64,000 nucleotides of DNA from TMED88 sp964515335 (GTDB lineage Bacteria; Myxococcota_A; UBA9160; UBA4427). Position 1 is the first letter of the stretch. Every line of letters begins with the position of its first letter. The notes under the pieces are model-generated. The model saw nothing but the letters and a program-made list of their open reading frames with translations. It was not told the origin of the DNA and ran no database searches. Positions 35,876-43,264 of this stretch are shown piece after piece. Made by a program: the position numbers and the translations under genes. The stretch spans positions 1 to 64,000 of the forward strand of contig CAZETS010000013.1 in the NCBI GenBank assembly GCA_964515335.1. The letters are read 5' to 3'.

Positions 35876-35905
35876 GGCGCCCGGCTCCGCGAGGAGGCGG
35901 GCGCC
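35876..35905 (+). terminator. Strong hairpin after pspA
   Basis: An 8-bp stem GGCGCCCG/CGGGCGCC encloses an inner 4-bp stem CTCC/GGAG with a GCGA tetraloop, separated by a G.G mismatch, followed by tcttcgtt. It lies 35 bases after the pspA stop and is the clearest terminator-like structure in the window. Confidence 0.75.
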
Positions 35906-35982
35906 TCTTCGTTGCGAGCGCCGGCGTCGTCCGGCCCCGGCGAGTCCTCCCGCGCCACCCTGATCCGTCCTATCCTTCCGCA

Positions 35983-36339
35983 ATGGGATTCCACATCACC
36001 GGACGACTCCACCGCAAGTTCGAAGCCGAGCAGAAGACCGAGCGCTTTCGCAAGCGCGACTTCGTGATCGAGCTCGCCGAGAACCCCCGCTACCCGCAGT
36101 TCGTGCAGTTCCAGCTGACGGGCGACCGCTGCGAGGCGCTCGACGACTACAAAGAGGGCGACGAGCTGCGGCTCGAGTTCAGCCTGCGCGGCCGCGAGTG
36201 GACGCCCCAGGGCGGCGAGACGCGCTACTTCAACAGCCTCGACGTCTGGACCATCGAGCGCGCCGCGGATGCGCCCCACGGCGACGAGCCGCCGCCGCCC
36301 GAGGAGCCGCCGGGCTTCGCGGACGATCCGCCCTTCTGA
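35983..36339 (+). CDS. DUF3127-family protein
   Basis: 118 aa, matches the DUF3127 pattern: GRLHRKFEAEQKTERFRKRD, FVIELAENPRYPQFVQFQLT, then DDYKEGDELRLEFSLRGREW and FNSLDVWTIER. The domain is an OB-fold, single-strand-binding-like domain of unknown role. The Pro/Glu-rich acidic tail ending DDPPF resembles the partner-binding tip of SSB proteins. The ATG at 35983 has no ribosome site; a TATCCT hexamer ends 6 bases upstream, so it may be leaderless. Confidence 0.83.
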   Translation: MGFHITGRLHRKFEAEQKTERFRKRDFVIELAENPRYPQFVQFQLTGDRCEALDDYKEGDELRLEFSLRGREWTPQGGETRYFNSLDVWTIERAADAPHGDEPPPPEEPPGFADDPPF

Positions 36340-36377
36340 TTCGGACGCGCCCGTCGGCGCGCCGAGGGCTCGGCCTG

Positions 36378-38213
36378 CTAGTCGATGTAGCCGAGCGCGC
36401 GCAGACGCCTGCGCGTCTCGTCGTCGAGGGCCGGGCCGGGCTTCGCCGGTGAGGCGGGTGTCGCCGACTCGAGGTAGCCGGCGATCATCGCGCGGTGTCG
36501 CTGCAGCTCCTCCGGGTGCTGGCTCGACACGTCACGCGTCTCGAGGGGGTCGGCTTCGAGGTCGTAGAGCGCCTCGCCCGCGTCGGTGAGCGACACGACG
36601 AGCTTGAAGCGACCCGTCTGAACCGCCACGCGGCTCAGCTCGCACCCGCCGCGGATCTTGCAGTCTTCGTCGTCGGCGTCGGTCTCGGAGAAGGCCGGTC
36701 GCGCCGGCGGAGCCGTCCCGTCGCCGCGCAGCGCCCCGGCCAGGCTGCGGCCGTCCAGCCGGTCCGGCAGGCCGAGCTCCGCGAGCTCGAGCAGGGTCGG
36801 CAGGACATCGGCGAGCTGCACCGGGTCGTTGCTCACCCCGGCCTCGATGCGCCCGGGCCAGCGGAAGGCGAGCGGAACGTGGAGCACGCGATTGTGCAGC
36901 GTGCCGCCGTGCTCGAGGCGGCCCTGCTCGCCGAAGAGATCGCCGTGATCGGCGGTGAGGACGACGATCGTGTCGTCGTCGAGGCCGAGCTCGCGGAGCC
37001 GCTCGAAGAAGCCGCCCACGATGCGATCGAGGTACTGGATCTCGCCCGCGTGCAGCGCCTCGAGTCGATCGATGGCGGCCTCGTCGAGCAGCTGCTCGCC
37101 GCGGTTGTGCCGGAGCATTGCGGCGGCGCCGATGCTGCGCGTGTCGCCGGGTGTCAGGCGGTCGGCAAGGGCCTGCGCGTCGGCGTCGCGCGGCGTATAG
37201 GGCGAGTGCACCTCGTAGGTGTGGACGAAGAGGAAGAAGCGCGTGTCGCGGCCGGCGTCGGCGAGCCACTGCTCGGCGTCGCGAAAGGTGCGCTCGCTCT
37301 GGCCGTGCAGGGCCGCGCCCTCGCCGACGCCGTCCTCGTAGCGGTCGAAGCCGGTCGAGAACCCGAAGTCCGAGCCCACGAAGGCGTTCTCGGTGAAGGC
37401 CGCCGTGCGGTAGCCGCGGCCGGCGAAGGTCTCGACGAGGCTCGGCAGGCGGCGGCTCGTCATGCCGTAGAAGCCGTGGTGGAGGGGGTAGAGGCCGGTG
37501 AAGAGTGTCGCGTGGGAGCCGAGCGTGGCGGGGTACTGGGCGAAGGCGCGCCGGAACGAGAAGCCGTCCGCCAGGAAGGCATCGATCGCGGGACTGGCGT
37601 CGGACACGTGACCGAACGAGCCGAGATAGGCGGCGCCGAGTGTGTCGAGGGAGACGAGGATCACGTTCGGCGGCGGCTCGTGGGGGTCCGCGGGTGTTGC
37701 CGGCTCGGGTGCGGTGAAGCTCACCGAGCCCCAGAACGCCTTGCCGGCGTGGGTGGCGGGCTCGCGCGGCTCGGTGACGAAGCGGAAGTGCCGGCTGCCT
37801 GCCGGGAGATCGAGCCGGTGATCGGACCAGACTCCGTTGGAATCGACCGCCTGACGGAAGATCGGCTGCCAGGCGTCACCGCGGCGTCGTTCGATCGAGA
37901 AGACGGCCGCCGAGCCGGGGTCGCCTCCGCGGGCCCCGATGCTGAAGACGATGCGGCGCGCGCTCCGCTCGGTGCTGACCTCGAAGCTCCGCTGCGTGTT
38001 GGCGAGGAGCGGGACGGCGTGGCGGGTGCTCTGGGCGAGCTTGACGGGCTCGGTCGCCGCCGGCGGGTCGGTCGATGCGCCCTCCGCCGCAGCGAGCCGA
38101 GCGATCACCTCGTGGCGCCGGCCGTCGTCGAGCGGCTCGCAGGACAGGGCGATCGGCAGAGCGAGCAGCAGCCGGACGAGCGTGCTGGCGCCGCGGCGAT
38201 GCCGGGCCCTCAC
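36378..38213 (-). CDS. Lipoprotein sulfatase-superfamily hydrolase with non-canonical active site
   Basis: 611 aa. A lipobox (LPIALSC, Cys25) anchors it to a membrane. A beta-rich N-terminal domain (about 60-170) precedes a sulfatase/alkaline-phosphatase-superfamily domain (NVILVSLDTLGAAYLGSFG; D190). The canonical C-x-P-x-R is replaced by T-L-G-S-H (230-234, in PATLGSHATLFTG), so no formylglycine can form; Thr230 would be the nucleophile and even the conserved Pro is Gly. Metal ligands appear in VVLTADHGDLFGEQG. A phosphoester or phosphonate transferase/hydrolase is as likely as a sulfatase. The GTG at 38213 overlaps the stop of a short upstream ORF. Confidence 0.88.
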   Translation of the reverse strand: MRARHRRGASTLVRLLLALPIALSCEPLDDGRRHEVIARLAAAEGASTDPPAATEPVKLAQSTRHAVPLLANTQRSFEVSTERSARRIVFSIGARGGDPGSAAVFSIERRRGDAWQPIFRQAVDSNGVWSDHRLDLPAGSRHFRFVTEPREPATHAGKAFWGSVSFTAPEPATPADPHEPPPNVILVSLDTLGAAYLGSFGHVSDASPAIDAFLADGFSFRRAFAQYPATLGSHATLFTGLYPLHHGFYGMTSRRLPSLVETFAGRGYRTAAFTENAFVGSDFGFSTGFDRYEDGVGEGAALHGQSERTFRDAEQWLADAGRDTRFFLFVHTYEVHSPYTPRDADAQALADRLTPGDTRSIGAAAMLRHNRGEQLLDEAAIDRLEALHAGEIQYLDRIVGGFFERLRELGLDDDTIVVLTADHGDLFGEQGRLEHGGTLHNRVLHVPLAFRWPGRIEAGVSNDPVQLADVLPTLLELAELGLPDRLDGRSLAGALRGDGTAPPARPAFSETDADDEDCKIRGGCELSRVAVQTGRFKLVVSLTDAGEALYDLEADPLETRDVSSQHPEELQRHRAMIAGYLESATPASPAKPGPALDDETRRRLRALGYID

Positions 38214-38263
38214 GGCATGCCCCGCCGAAGGTGGCTTCCGGCACGGTGCTCCGTACGCGGCAT
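38210..38263 (-). CDS. Possible 17-aa leader peptide upstream of the lipoprotein hydrolase
   Basis: ATG at 38263 opens a short frame (MPRTEHRAGSHLRRGMP) whose TGA overlaps the GTG of the next gene as GTGA. A -10-like TACGCT ends 6 bases before the ATG and no ribosome site exists for either start. Reading the leader as a leaderless ORF that hands ribosomes to the downstream gene would explain how the GTG is initiated. Too short to judge by codon use. Confidence 0.3.
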   Translation of the reverse strand: MPRTEHRAGSHLRRGMP

Positions 38264-38290
38264 GGCGCGAGCGTAGCAGTCGGTGCGCGC

Positions 38291-39055
38291 TCAGATCCCC
38301 TCGGTGCGATGCGCGCCCCGCCACATCAGGTTCGGCAGGAAGCGGCGCATCCGCTGGGTGATCGCGGAGGTCGAGTCGGGGTAGATCATCAGCCGGCCGC
38401 GCTCGAGCCCGCGCTCGATGGCGGCGAGCACCTTTTCGGGCGCAATCGGCGGCAGCCCCTCGAGCACCTTCGGCTGGCTCTTCGCCTGATCGAGCAGCGG
38501 GGTGGCGACCGGCGGCGGGCACACGCACGCGAAGCGGACGCCCTTGTTGCGGTTCTCGTGATGGAGCACTTCGGTGAAGGCCACCACGGCGAACTTCGAC
38601 GCGTTGTAGGCGCCGAAGTGCAAGGCGGGCAGCCAGCCCGCGATCGAGGCGAAGTTGACGAGGTCGCCGCGGCCGCGCTCGATCATTCCGGGCAGCGTCG
38701 CCATCGTGAGGTTGACGGTGCCGAAATAGTTGATCTCGGTGATGCGGTTGATGAGCCGGGCATCCTGATCGAGCAGGAGGCCTGTGGGCATGATGGCCGC
38801 TGCGTTCATGACGCGATCGACGGGACCGAGATCGCCCTCGATGCGACGCACCGCCTCGGCCACGTGGGGCTCGTCGGTCACGTCGAGGGGGTACGCGCGC
38901 ACGCCCGGCAGGTCGCGGCCGGTCTCGCGCAGGCCCTCCTCGTTGACGTCGACGGCGGCGACCTTGGCGCCGGCCTCGGCGAGCTGTCGGGCGGCGAGCC
39001 GTCCCATGCCGCTGCCGGCACCGGTGACGAGAGCGACGGATCCGTGGAACGCCAT
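38291..39055 (-). CDS. Short-chain dehydrogenase/reductase (SDR)
   Basis: 254 aa, classical SDR. The NAD(P)-binding motif TGAGSGMG lies at residues ~10-17, with Asp in VAAVDVNEEG suggesting NAD(H). The NAAA motif (NAAAIMP) and the catalytic Ser-Tyr-Lys in FASIAGWLPALHFGAYNASK are present. It oxidises or reduces an alcohol/ketone of unknown nature. The start ATG at 39055 has AGGAGACC upstream. The C-terminal end has a helix often seen in membrane-associated SDRs (RMRRFLPNLMW). Confidence 0.92.
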   Translation of the reverse strand: MAFHGSVALVTGAGSGMGRLAARQLAEAGAKVAAVDVNEEGLRETGRDLPGVRAYPLDVTDEPHVAEAVRRIEGDLGPVDRVMNAAAIMPTGLLLDQDARLINRITEINYFGTVNLTMATLPGMIERGRGDLVNFASIAGWLPALHFGAYNASKFAVVAFTEVLHHENRNKGVRFACVCPPPVATPLLDQAKSQPKVLEGLPPIAPEKVLAAIERGLERGRLMIYPDSTSAITQRMRRFLPNLMWRGAHRTEGI

Positions 39056-39117
39056 GGCGGTCTCCTGTGTGCCGGACGGGCCGGGGCGAGGGCCCGCCTC
39101 GAGCCGCCTGCGGCCGA

Positions 39118-39146
39118 TTGGCAGGCCCTCGCAGTCTAAGCTAACT
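39118..39146 (+). promoter_or_regulatory. Weak promoter candidate for rpmB
   Basis: TTGGCA (39118-39123) followed 18 bases later by the AT-rich TAACTAT, in an otherwise GC-rich gap about 90 bases before rpmB. The -35 is good, the -10 poor. No Zur-type palindrome is seen here. Confidence 0.25.
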
Positions 39147-39234
39147 ATCCGGGCCTTCGGCACCCCCGGGTGCCGTCCTCCATCTCCGATCCGGTCCGCG
39201 CCCGCACCGTGGCGCGGCCCTCCGAGGCATCGCC

Positions 39235-39522
39235 ATGGCCCGCCGCTGCGCCCTGACCGGCAAGGACGTCCAGTTCGGACACAACGTCTCGCACTCGATG
39301 CGGGCGACCAACCGCCGCTTCGACCCGAACATCCAGAAGGTCACGCTCGCCTCCGAGACGCTCGGCCGCTCGATCCGCCTGCGGGTCGCCACCCGCACGC
39401 TGCGCACGGTCCAGAAGAAGGGCGGCCTCGACGGCTTCCTGCTCGGCACCGACGACGCCAAGCTGATGCCCGACGCCCAGCGCCTCAAGCGGCAGATCAA
39501 GAAGAAGCTGTCCGGCCGCTAG
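39235..39522 (+). CDS. rpmB: 50S ribosomal protein L28, zinc-independent form
   Basis: 95 aa. It begins MARRCALTGKDVQFGHNVSH, continues NRRFDPNIQKVTL, and has the basic tail IKKKLSGR. Only one Cys is present, so the two CXXC pairs of zinc-binding L28 are absent. It has an extra ~15 residues at the C-terminus compared with E. coli L28. GAGG about 8 bases before the ATG. Convergent with rpmE2 across a 65-base gap holding a hairpin. Confidence 0.96.
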   Translation: MARRCALTGKDVQFGHNVSHSMRATNRRFDPNIQKVTLASETLGRSIRLRVATRTLRTVQKKGGLDGFLLGTDDAKLMPDAQRLKRQIKKKLSGR

Positions 39523-39567
39523 CGCCCCAGAAAGCGCCGCCAGCCACAGCGATTGGCCAGCAGCGAA

Positions 39568-39582
39568 GCCGCCGAAGGCGGC
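39568..39582. terminator. Bidirectional hairpin between rpmB and rpmE2
   Basis: GCCGCC-GAA-GGCGGC, a perfect 6-bp stem with 3-base loop between two convergent ribosomal-protein genes. No T-tract on either side, as is common in GC-rich genomes. Confidence 0.5.
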
Positions 39583-39587
39583 CCCGC

Positions 39588-39836
39588 CTAGCTCTTCTTG
39601 CCGCCGTAGCGCTTCCGGAACCGGTCGATCTTGCCGTCCGCGTCGAGTTCGCGGAGCTTGCCGGTCCAGAAGGGGTGGCTCGCGGAGGAGATCTCGAGGC
39701 GGACGACGGGCAGATCCTGGCCGTCGACCTCGCGGGTCTCCTTGGAGGTCATGGTGGAGCGGGTGATCCACTCCTCGCCGGTCGCGGAGTCGTGGAAGAT
39801 CACGTCGTGGTAGTTGGGGTGGATCTCGGGCTTCAA
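39588..39836 (-). CDS. rpmE2: 50S ribosomal protein L31 type B (zinc-independent)
   Basis: 82 aa. IHPNYHDVIFHDSATGEEWI, then RLEISSASHPFWTGK and RFRKRYGGKKS are typical of type B L31, which lacks the zinc-binding CXXC of type A. Start TTG at 39836 with GAGGGAGAG upstream; 17 bases after rpsN, so co-transcribed. Type B paralogues are usually made under zinc shortage; whether this genome also has a type A copy cannot be seen here. Confidence 0.96.
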   Translation of the reverse strand: MKPEIHPNYHDVIFHDSATGEEWITRSTMTSKETREVDGQDLPVVRLEISSASHPFWTGKLRELDADGKIDRFRKRYGGKKS

Positions 39837-39853
39837 GGCGCTCTCCCTCGCCG

Positions 39854-40159
39854 CTACCAGCTCGACTTCTTGACGCCCGGCAGCTGACCGGCCAGCGCCA
39901 GCTCACGCAGGGCGATGCGCGAGATGCCGAACTTGCGGTAGTAGGCCTTCGAGCGGCCCGAGACGCTGCAGCGGTGGTTGAGGCGCGTCGGGCACGAGTT
40001 GCGGGGCAGCTTGGCGAAAGCCTCCTGCACCTTGATCTTGTCCTCGACCGAGACGTTCGGGTCGTTGAGCTGCTTGCGCAGCTCGGCCCGGCGCTCCGCG
40101 TACTTGGCGATCAGCGCCTGGCGCTTGTTGTCTCGATTGATCTGCGACTTCTTGGCCAC
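39854..40159 (-). CDS. rpsN: 30S ribosomal protein S14, long zinc-independent form
   Basis: 101 aa, E. coli-like length. KKSQINRDNKRQ at the start, then RLNHRCSVSGRSKAYYRKFG and SRIALRELALAGQLPGVKKS. The short zinc-binding S14 has two CXXC pairs, which are absent. Start GTG at 40159 with AGAGAGGG upstream. Its location outside the main ribosomal operon, next to rpmE2, fits the zinc-sparing sets of other bacteria. Confidence 0.96.
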   Translation of the reverse strand: MAKKSQINRDNKRQALIAKYAERRAELRKQLNDPNVSVEDKIKVQEAFAKLPRNSCPTRLNHRCSVSGRSKAYYRKFGISRIALRELALAGQLPGVKKSSW

Positions 40160-40546
40160 GCCGCCCTCTCTAGGTTCTTCTCTAGGCTCTTCCGGCTCTC
40201 GTTCCGGCTCTCGTTCTGGATCTCGTACCGGGAGTCGTCCCGGATCGTGGACCCCCCGCCGCCCGGCGGGCCCGAGTCGGGCCGGCTCTGGTGCGGGGCC
40301 GGATCCACGGGGCGCCCGAGGGTAGAGACAAGCCCGCGGATACGCAAGCGAACCGCCGCGTGGCAGCGGCGAGCCCGCTGCGGGCCGGCTTCCCGCCCGC
40401 TCCGTCCGAGCCGGGCGTGCGCTGGTCTATGTTACCGGCCCCTCGGGTCGCGCCGCGGGCGATCCGGGCGGCTCCGACGCGCCGGATCGCGCGGGCCCGC
40501 CCCTTTGGCCCCCGGGCCGAGCGAAAGCCGAGCAGAGAAGGAAGCC
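40160..40546. other. Intergenic region between rpsN and valS
   Basis: 387 bases with no gene I can support. The rpsN-proximal part is a 12-bp tandem repeat (40165-40250). At 40269-40283 lies the palindrome GGCCCGA-G-TCGGGCC. TATGTT at 40428-40433, about 115 bases before valS, is a possible -10 element. No T-box or tRNA-like structure was found upstream of valS. Confidence 0.5.
40165..40250 (-). repeat. Degenerate 12-bp tandem repeats upstream of rpsN
   Basis: Read on the rpsN strand, two exact GAACGAGAGCCG units are followed by GAAGAGCCTAGA and GAAGAACCTAGA, then by the ribosome site; three more degenerate units lie upstream. The purine-rich repeats sit in what should be the 5' untranslated region, 10-90 bases before the start. 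Confidence 0.7.
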
Positions 40547-43252
40547 ATGAGCGAGCAACCCACCCCGGGCGGGGCCGGCGGTCCCGCGTCCGGCCGTGTG
40601 CCGGCCATCGACCCGGCCGAGGTGCCGAAGCACTTCGACGCCCCCGAGGCCGAGGCGCGCTGGGACGCGGCCTGGCAGCAGGGCGGCATCTACCGCTGGG
40701 ACCCGGACCGGCCCCGCGACGAGACCTACGTGGTCGACACGCCGCCGCCCACGGCTTCCGGCTCGCTCCACGTGGGCCACGTCTTCTCCTACACGCAGGC
40801 CGATGTGATGGTGCGCTTCAAGCGCATGCGCGGCATGAACATCTTCTACCCGATGGGTTGGGACGACAACGGCCTGCCCACCGAGCGCCGCGTGCAGAAC
40901 TACTACCACGTGCGCTGTGACCCGACCCAGCCCTACGAGGAGGGGCTCGTCCTCGAAGAGGCCAGCGCGAAGGTGCGCAAGAAGCCGGCGCGCCTGATCT
41001 CGCGGCCGAACTTCATCGAGGCCTGCTACAAGCTGATCGACGAGGACGAGGAGTACTTCCGCGCGCTCTGGCGCCGCCTCGGCCTCTCGGTGGACTGGAC
41101 CCAGGAGTACCAGACCATCGACGATCACTGCCGCCGCATCGCCCAGCGCTCGTTCCGCGACCTCTACGAGAAGGACCTCGTCTACACCAGCGAGGCGCCC
41201 ACCATGTGGGACGTCGACTTCCAATGCGCGGTCGCGCAGGCCGAGCTCGAGGACAAGGTCGTCCCCGGCGCCTACCACCACATCGAGTTCGCGATCGAGG
41301 ACAGCGACGACGCGTTCGTGATCGCGACGACGCGCCCCGAGCTGCTCGGCGCCTGTGTGGGCGTGACCGCGCACCCGGACGACGAGCGCTACCGCGCGTT
41401 CTTCGGCAAGCGCGCGGTGACGCCGCTCTTCCGTGTGCCCGTGCCGTTCTTCCCCAGCGAGCTCGCCGACCCCGAGAAGGGCACCGGCGTGCTGATGGTC
41501 TGTACGTTCGGCGACCAGACCGACGTGCTCTGGTGGCGCGACGAGGGGCTGGCGCTGCGCCAGCTGATCGGTCGCAACGGACGGCTCGTGCCGGTCGAGT
41601 ACGGGAGCGAGGGCTACGAGAGCCTCGATCCGGCCGCCGCCAACGCCGCCTACGCGGAGCTCTCCGGCAAGAACGTCAAGCAGGCCCAGGCGCGCATCGT
41701 CGAGCTGTTGCGTGATCCCGCCGGCAGCGCGACGGGGCGCGGGGCGCCGCTGCAGGGCGAGCCCGAGAGCATCGAGCACTCGGTGAAGTACTTCGAGAAG
41801 GGCGATCGCCCGCTCGAGTTCCTGCCGACCCGCCAGTGGTTCGCCCGGCTGCTCGACCGCAAGGACGAGCTGCTCGCGAAGGGCGCCGAGGTGAAGTGGC
41901 ATCCGCCCTTCATGGCCGCCCGCTACCGCGACTGGACGGAGAACCTGAACCTCGACTGGTGCCTGAGCCGGCAGCGCTTCTTCGGCGTGCCGATTCCCGT
42001 CTGGTACCCGCTCGACGAGCACGGCGAGCCCGACTGGGGGCGCGCCATCGTGGCCGACTACGAGGCGATGCCCGTCGACCCCACCGTCGACGTGCCGCCC
42101 GGCTACGAGGCCGGCCAGCGAGACGAGCCGGGCGGCTTCACGGGTGATCCCGACATCTTCGACACCTGGTTCACCAGCTCGATGACGCCGCAGATCAGCT
42201 CGCACTGGGGGACCGACGACGACCGGCACGCCCATCTCTTTCCCGCCGACGTGCGGCCGCAGGGTCACGACATCATCCGCACGTGGGCGTTCTACACGAT
42301 CGCCAAGGCGCTGCTCCACGAGGGCGACGTTCCCTGGCGCAACGCGATGATCTCGGGCTGGATCCTCGACCCCGACCGCAAGAAGATGTCGAAGAGCAAG
42401 GGCAACGTGATGACGCCGCTGCCGCTGCTCGAGCAGTACACCGCCGACGCGGGCCGCTACTGGGCGGCGAGCGCCCGGCTCGGCTCGGACACGGCCTTCG
42501 ACGAGAAGGTCTGGAAGATCGGCAAGCGGCTGGTCACGAAGCTCTTCAACGCGGGCAAGTTCGTACTGAGCCAGACCGGCGAGGTGCACCCGATCGCCGA
42601 CGAGCTCGACCGCGCGTTCGTGGCGAAGCTGGCCGAGCTGTCCCGGGCCTGCACGAAGTGGTTCGAGGGCTACGAGTACGCCCACGCCCTGCAGGAGACC
42701 GAGAGCTTCTTCTGGACCCACTTCACCGACACCTACCTCGAGCTCGCCAAGGTGCGCGCCCGCGCCTTCGCGGACGGGGCCGCGGGCGACGAAGCCGCTG
42801 CCAGCGGGTCCGCGGTGGCGGCGCTCCGGCTGGGGCTTTCGGTGTTGCTGCGGCTCTTCGCGCCGGTGCTGCCCTACATCACCGAGGAGGTCTGGTCGTG
42901 GTCCTTCGCGGCGGAGACGGGCCAGGCCAGCATCCACGCAGCGCCCTGGCCGAGCGAGCGCGACTTCGCAGACGTCGCGGCGCCCGAGCACGCAGGCAGC
43001 TTCGACGTCGCGGTGGCGGCGCTGACCGCCATCAACAAGGCCAAGGCCGACGGCGAGGTGTCGATGGGGCGCGAGGTCGAAAGCATGGTGCTCGTCGCCA
43101 ACCCGGCGACGCTCGCGCGTGTCGCCGCCGTGAAGGGCGACGTGCTGCGAGCCGCGCGCTGCCTCGCCCACGAGACCGCCGAGGACGCCTCGCTCGAGGA
43201 CGATGTCTTCGTGGTGCGCGACGCGGTCTTCGCCCCGAAGCCCGAGCGCTGA
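40547..43252 (+). CDS. valS: Valine--tRNA ligase, class I
   Basis: 901 aa. HIGH-type motif HVGH at 75-78 (TASGSLHVGHVFSYT), zinc-free connective/editing domain (FVIATTRPELLGACVGV), KMSKS loop at 613-617 (DRKKMSKSKGNVMTP) and a C-terminal anticodon-binding helical domain. The opening PPPTASGSLHVGHVFSYTQ and the lack of the long C-terminal coiled-coil arm seen in E. coli ValS point to the archaeal-like/Rickettsia-like subtype. GAAGGAAG before the ATG. Essential housekeeping enzyme, so the window is chromosomal. Confidence 0.96.
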   Translation: MSEQPTPGGAGGPASGRVPAIDPAEVPKHFDAPEAEARWDAAWQQGGIYRWDPDRPRDETYVVDTPPPTASGSLHVGHVFSYTQADVMVRFKRMRGMNIFYPMGWDDNGLPTERRVQNYYHVRCDPTQPYEEGLVLEEASAKVRKKPARLISRPNFIEACYKLIDEDEEYFRALWRRLGLSVDWTQEYQTIDDHCRRIAQRSFRDLYEKDLVYTSEAPTMWDVDFQCAVAQAELEDKVVPGAYHHIEFAIEDSDDAFVIATTRPELLGACVGVTAHPDDERYRAFFGKRAVTPLFRVPVPFFPSELADPEKGTGVLMVCTFGDQTDVLWWRDEGLALRQLIGRNGRLVPVEYGSEGYESLDPAAANAAYAELSGKNVKQAQARIVELLRDPAGSATGRGAPLQGEPESIEHSVKYFEKGDRPLEFLPTRQWFARLLDRKDELLAKGAEVKWHPPFMAARYRDWTENLNLDWCLSRQRFFGVPIPVWYPLDEHGEPDWGRAIVADYEAMPVDPTVDVPPGYEAGQRDEPGGFTGDPDIFDTWFTSSMTPQISSHWGTDDDRHAHLFPADVRPQGHDIIRTWAFYTIAKALLHEGDVPWRNAMISGWILDPDRKKMSKSKGNVMTPLPLLEQYTADAGRYWAASARLGSDTAFDEKVWKIGKRLVTKLFNAGKFVLSQTGEVHPIADELDRAFVAKLAELSRACTKWFEGYEYAHALQETESFFWTHFTDTYLELAKVRARAFADGAAGDEAAASGSAVAALRLGLSVLLRLFAPVLPYITEEVWSWSFAAETGQASIHAAPWPSERDFADVAAPEHAGSFDVAVAALTAINKAKADGEVSMGREVESMVLVANPATLARVAAVKGDVLRAARCLAHETAEDASLEDDVFVVRDAVFAPKPER

Positions 43253-43264
43253 TCCGGGTTTCGG

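Noticed and set aside
39118..39234. Zur-binding palindrome upstream of the zinc-independent ribosomal proteins
   Set aside because: No recognisable Zur-type inverted repeat here or between rpmE2/rpsN and valS.
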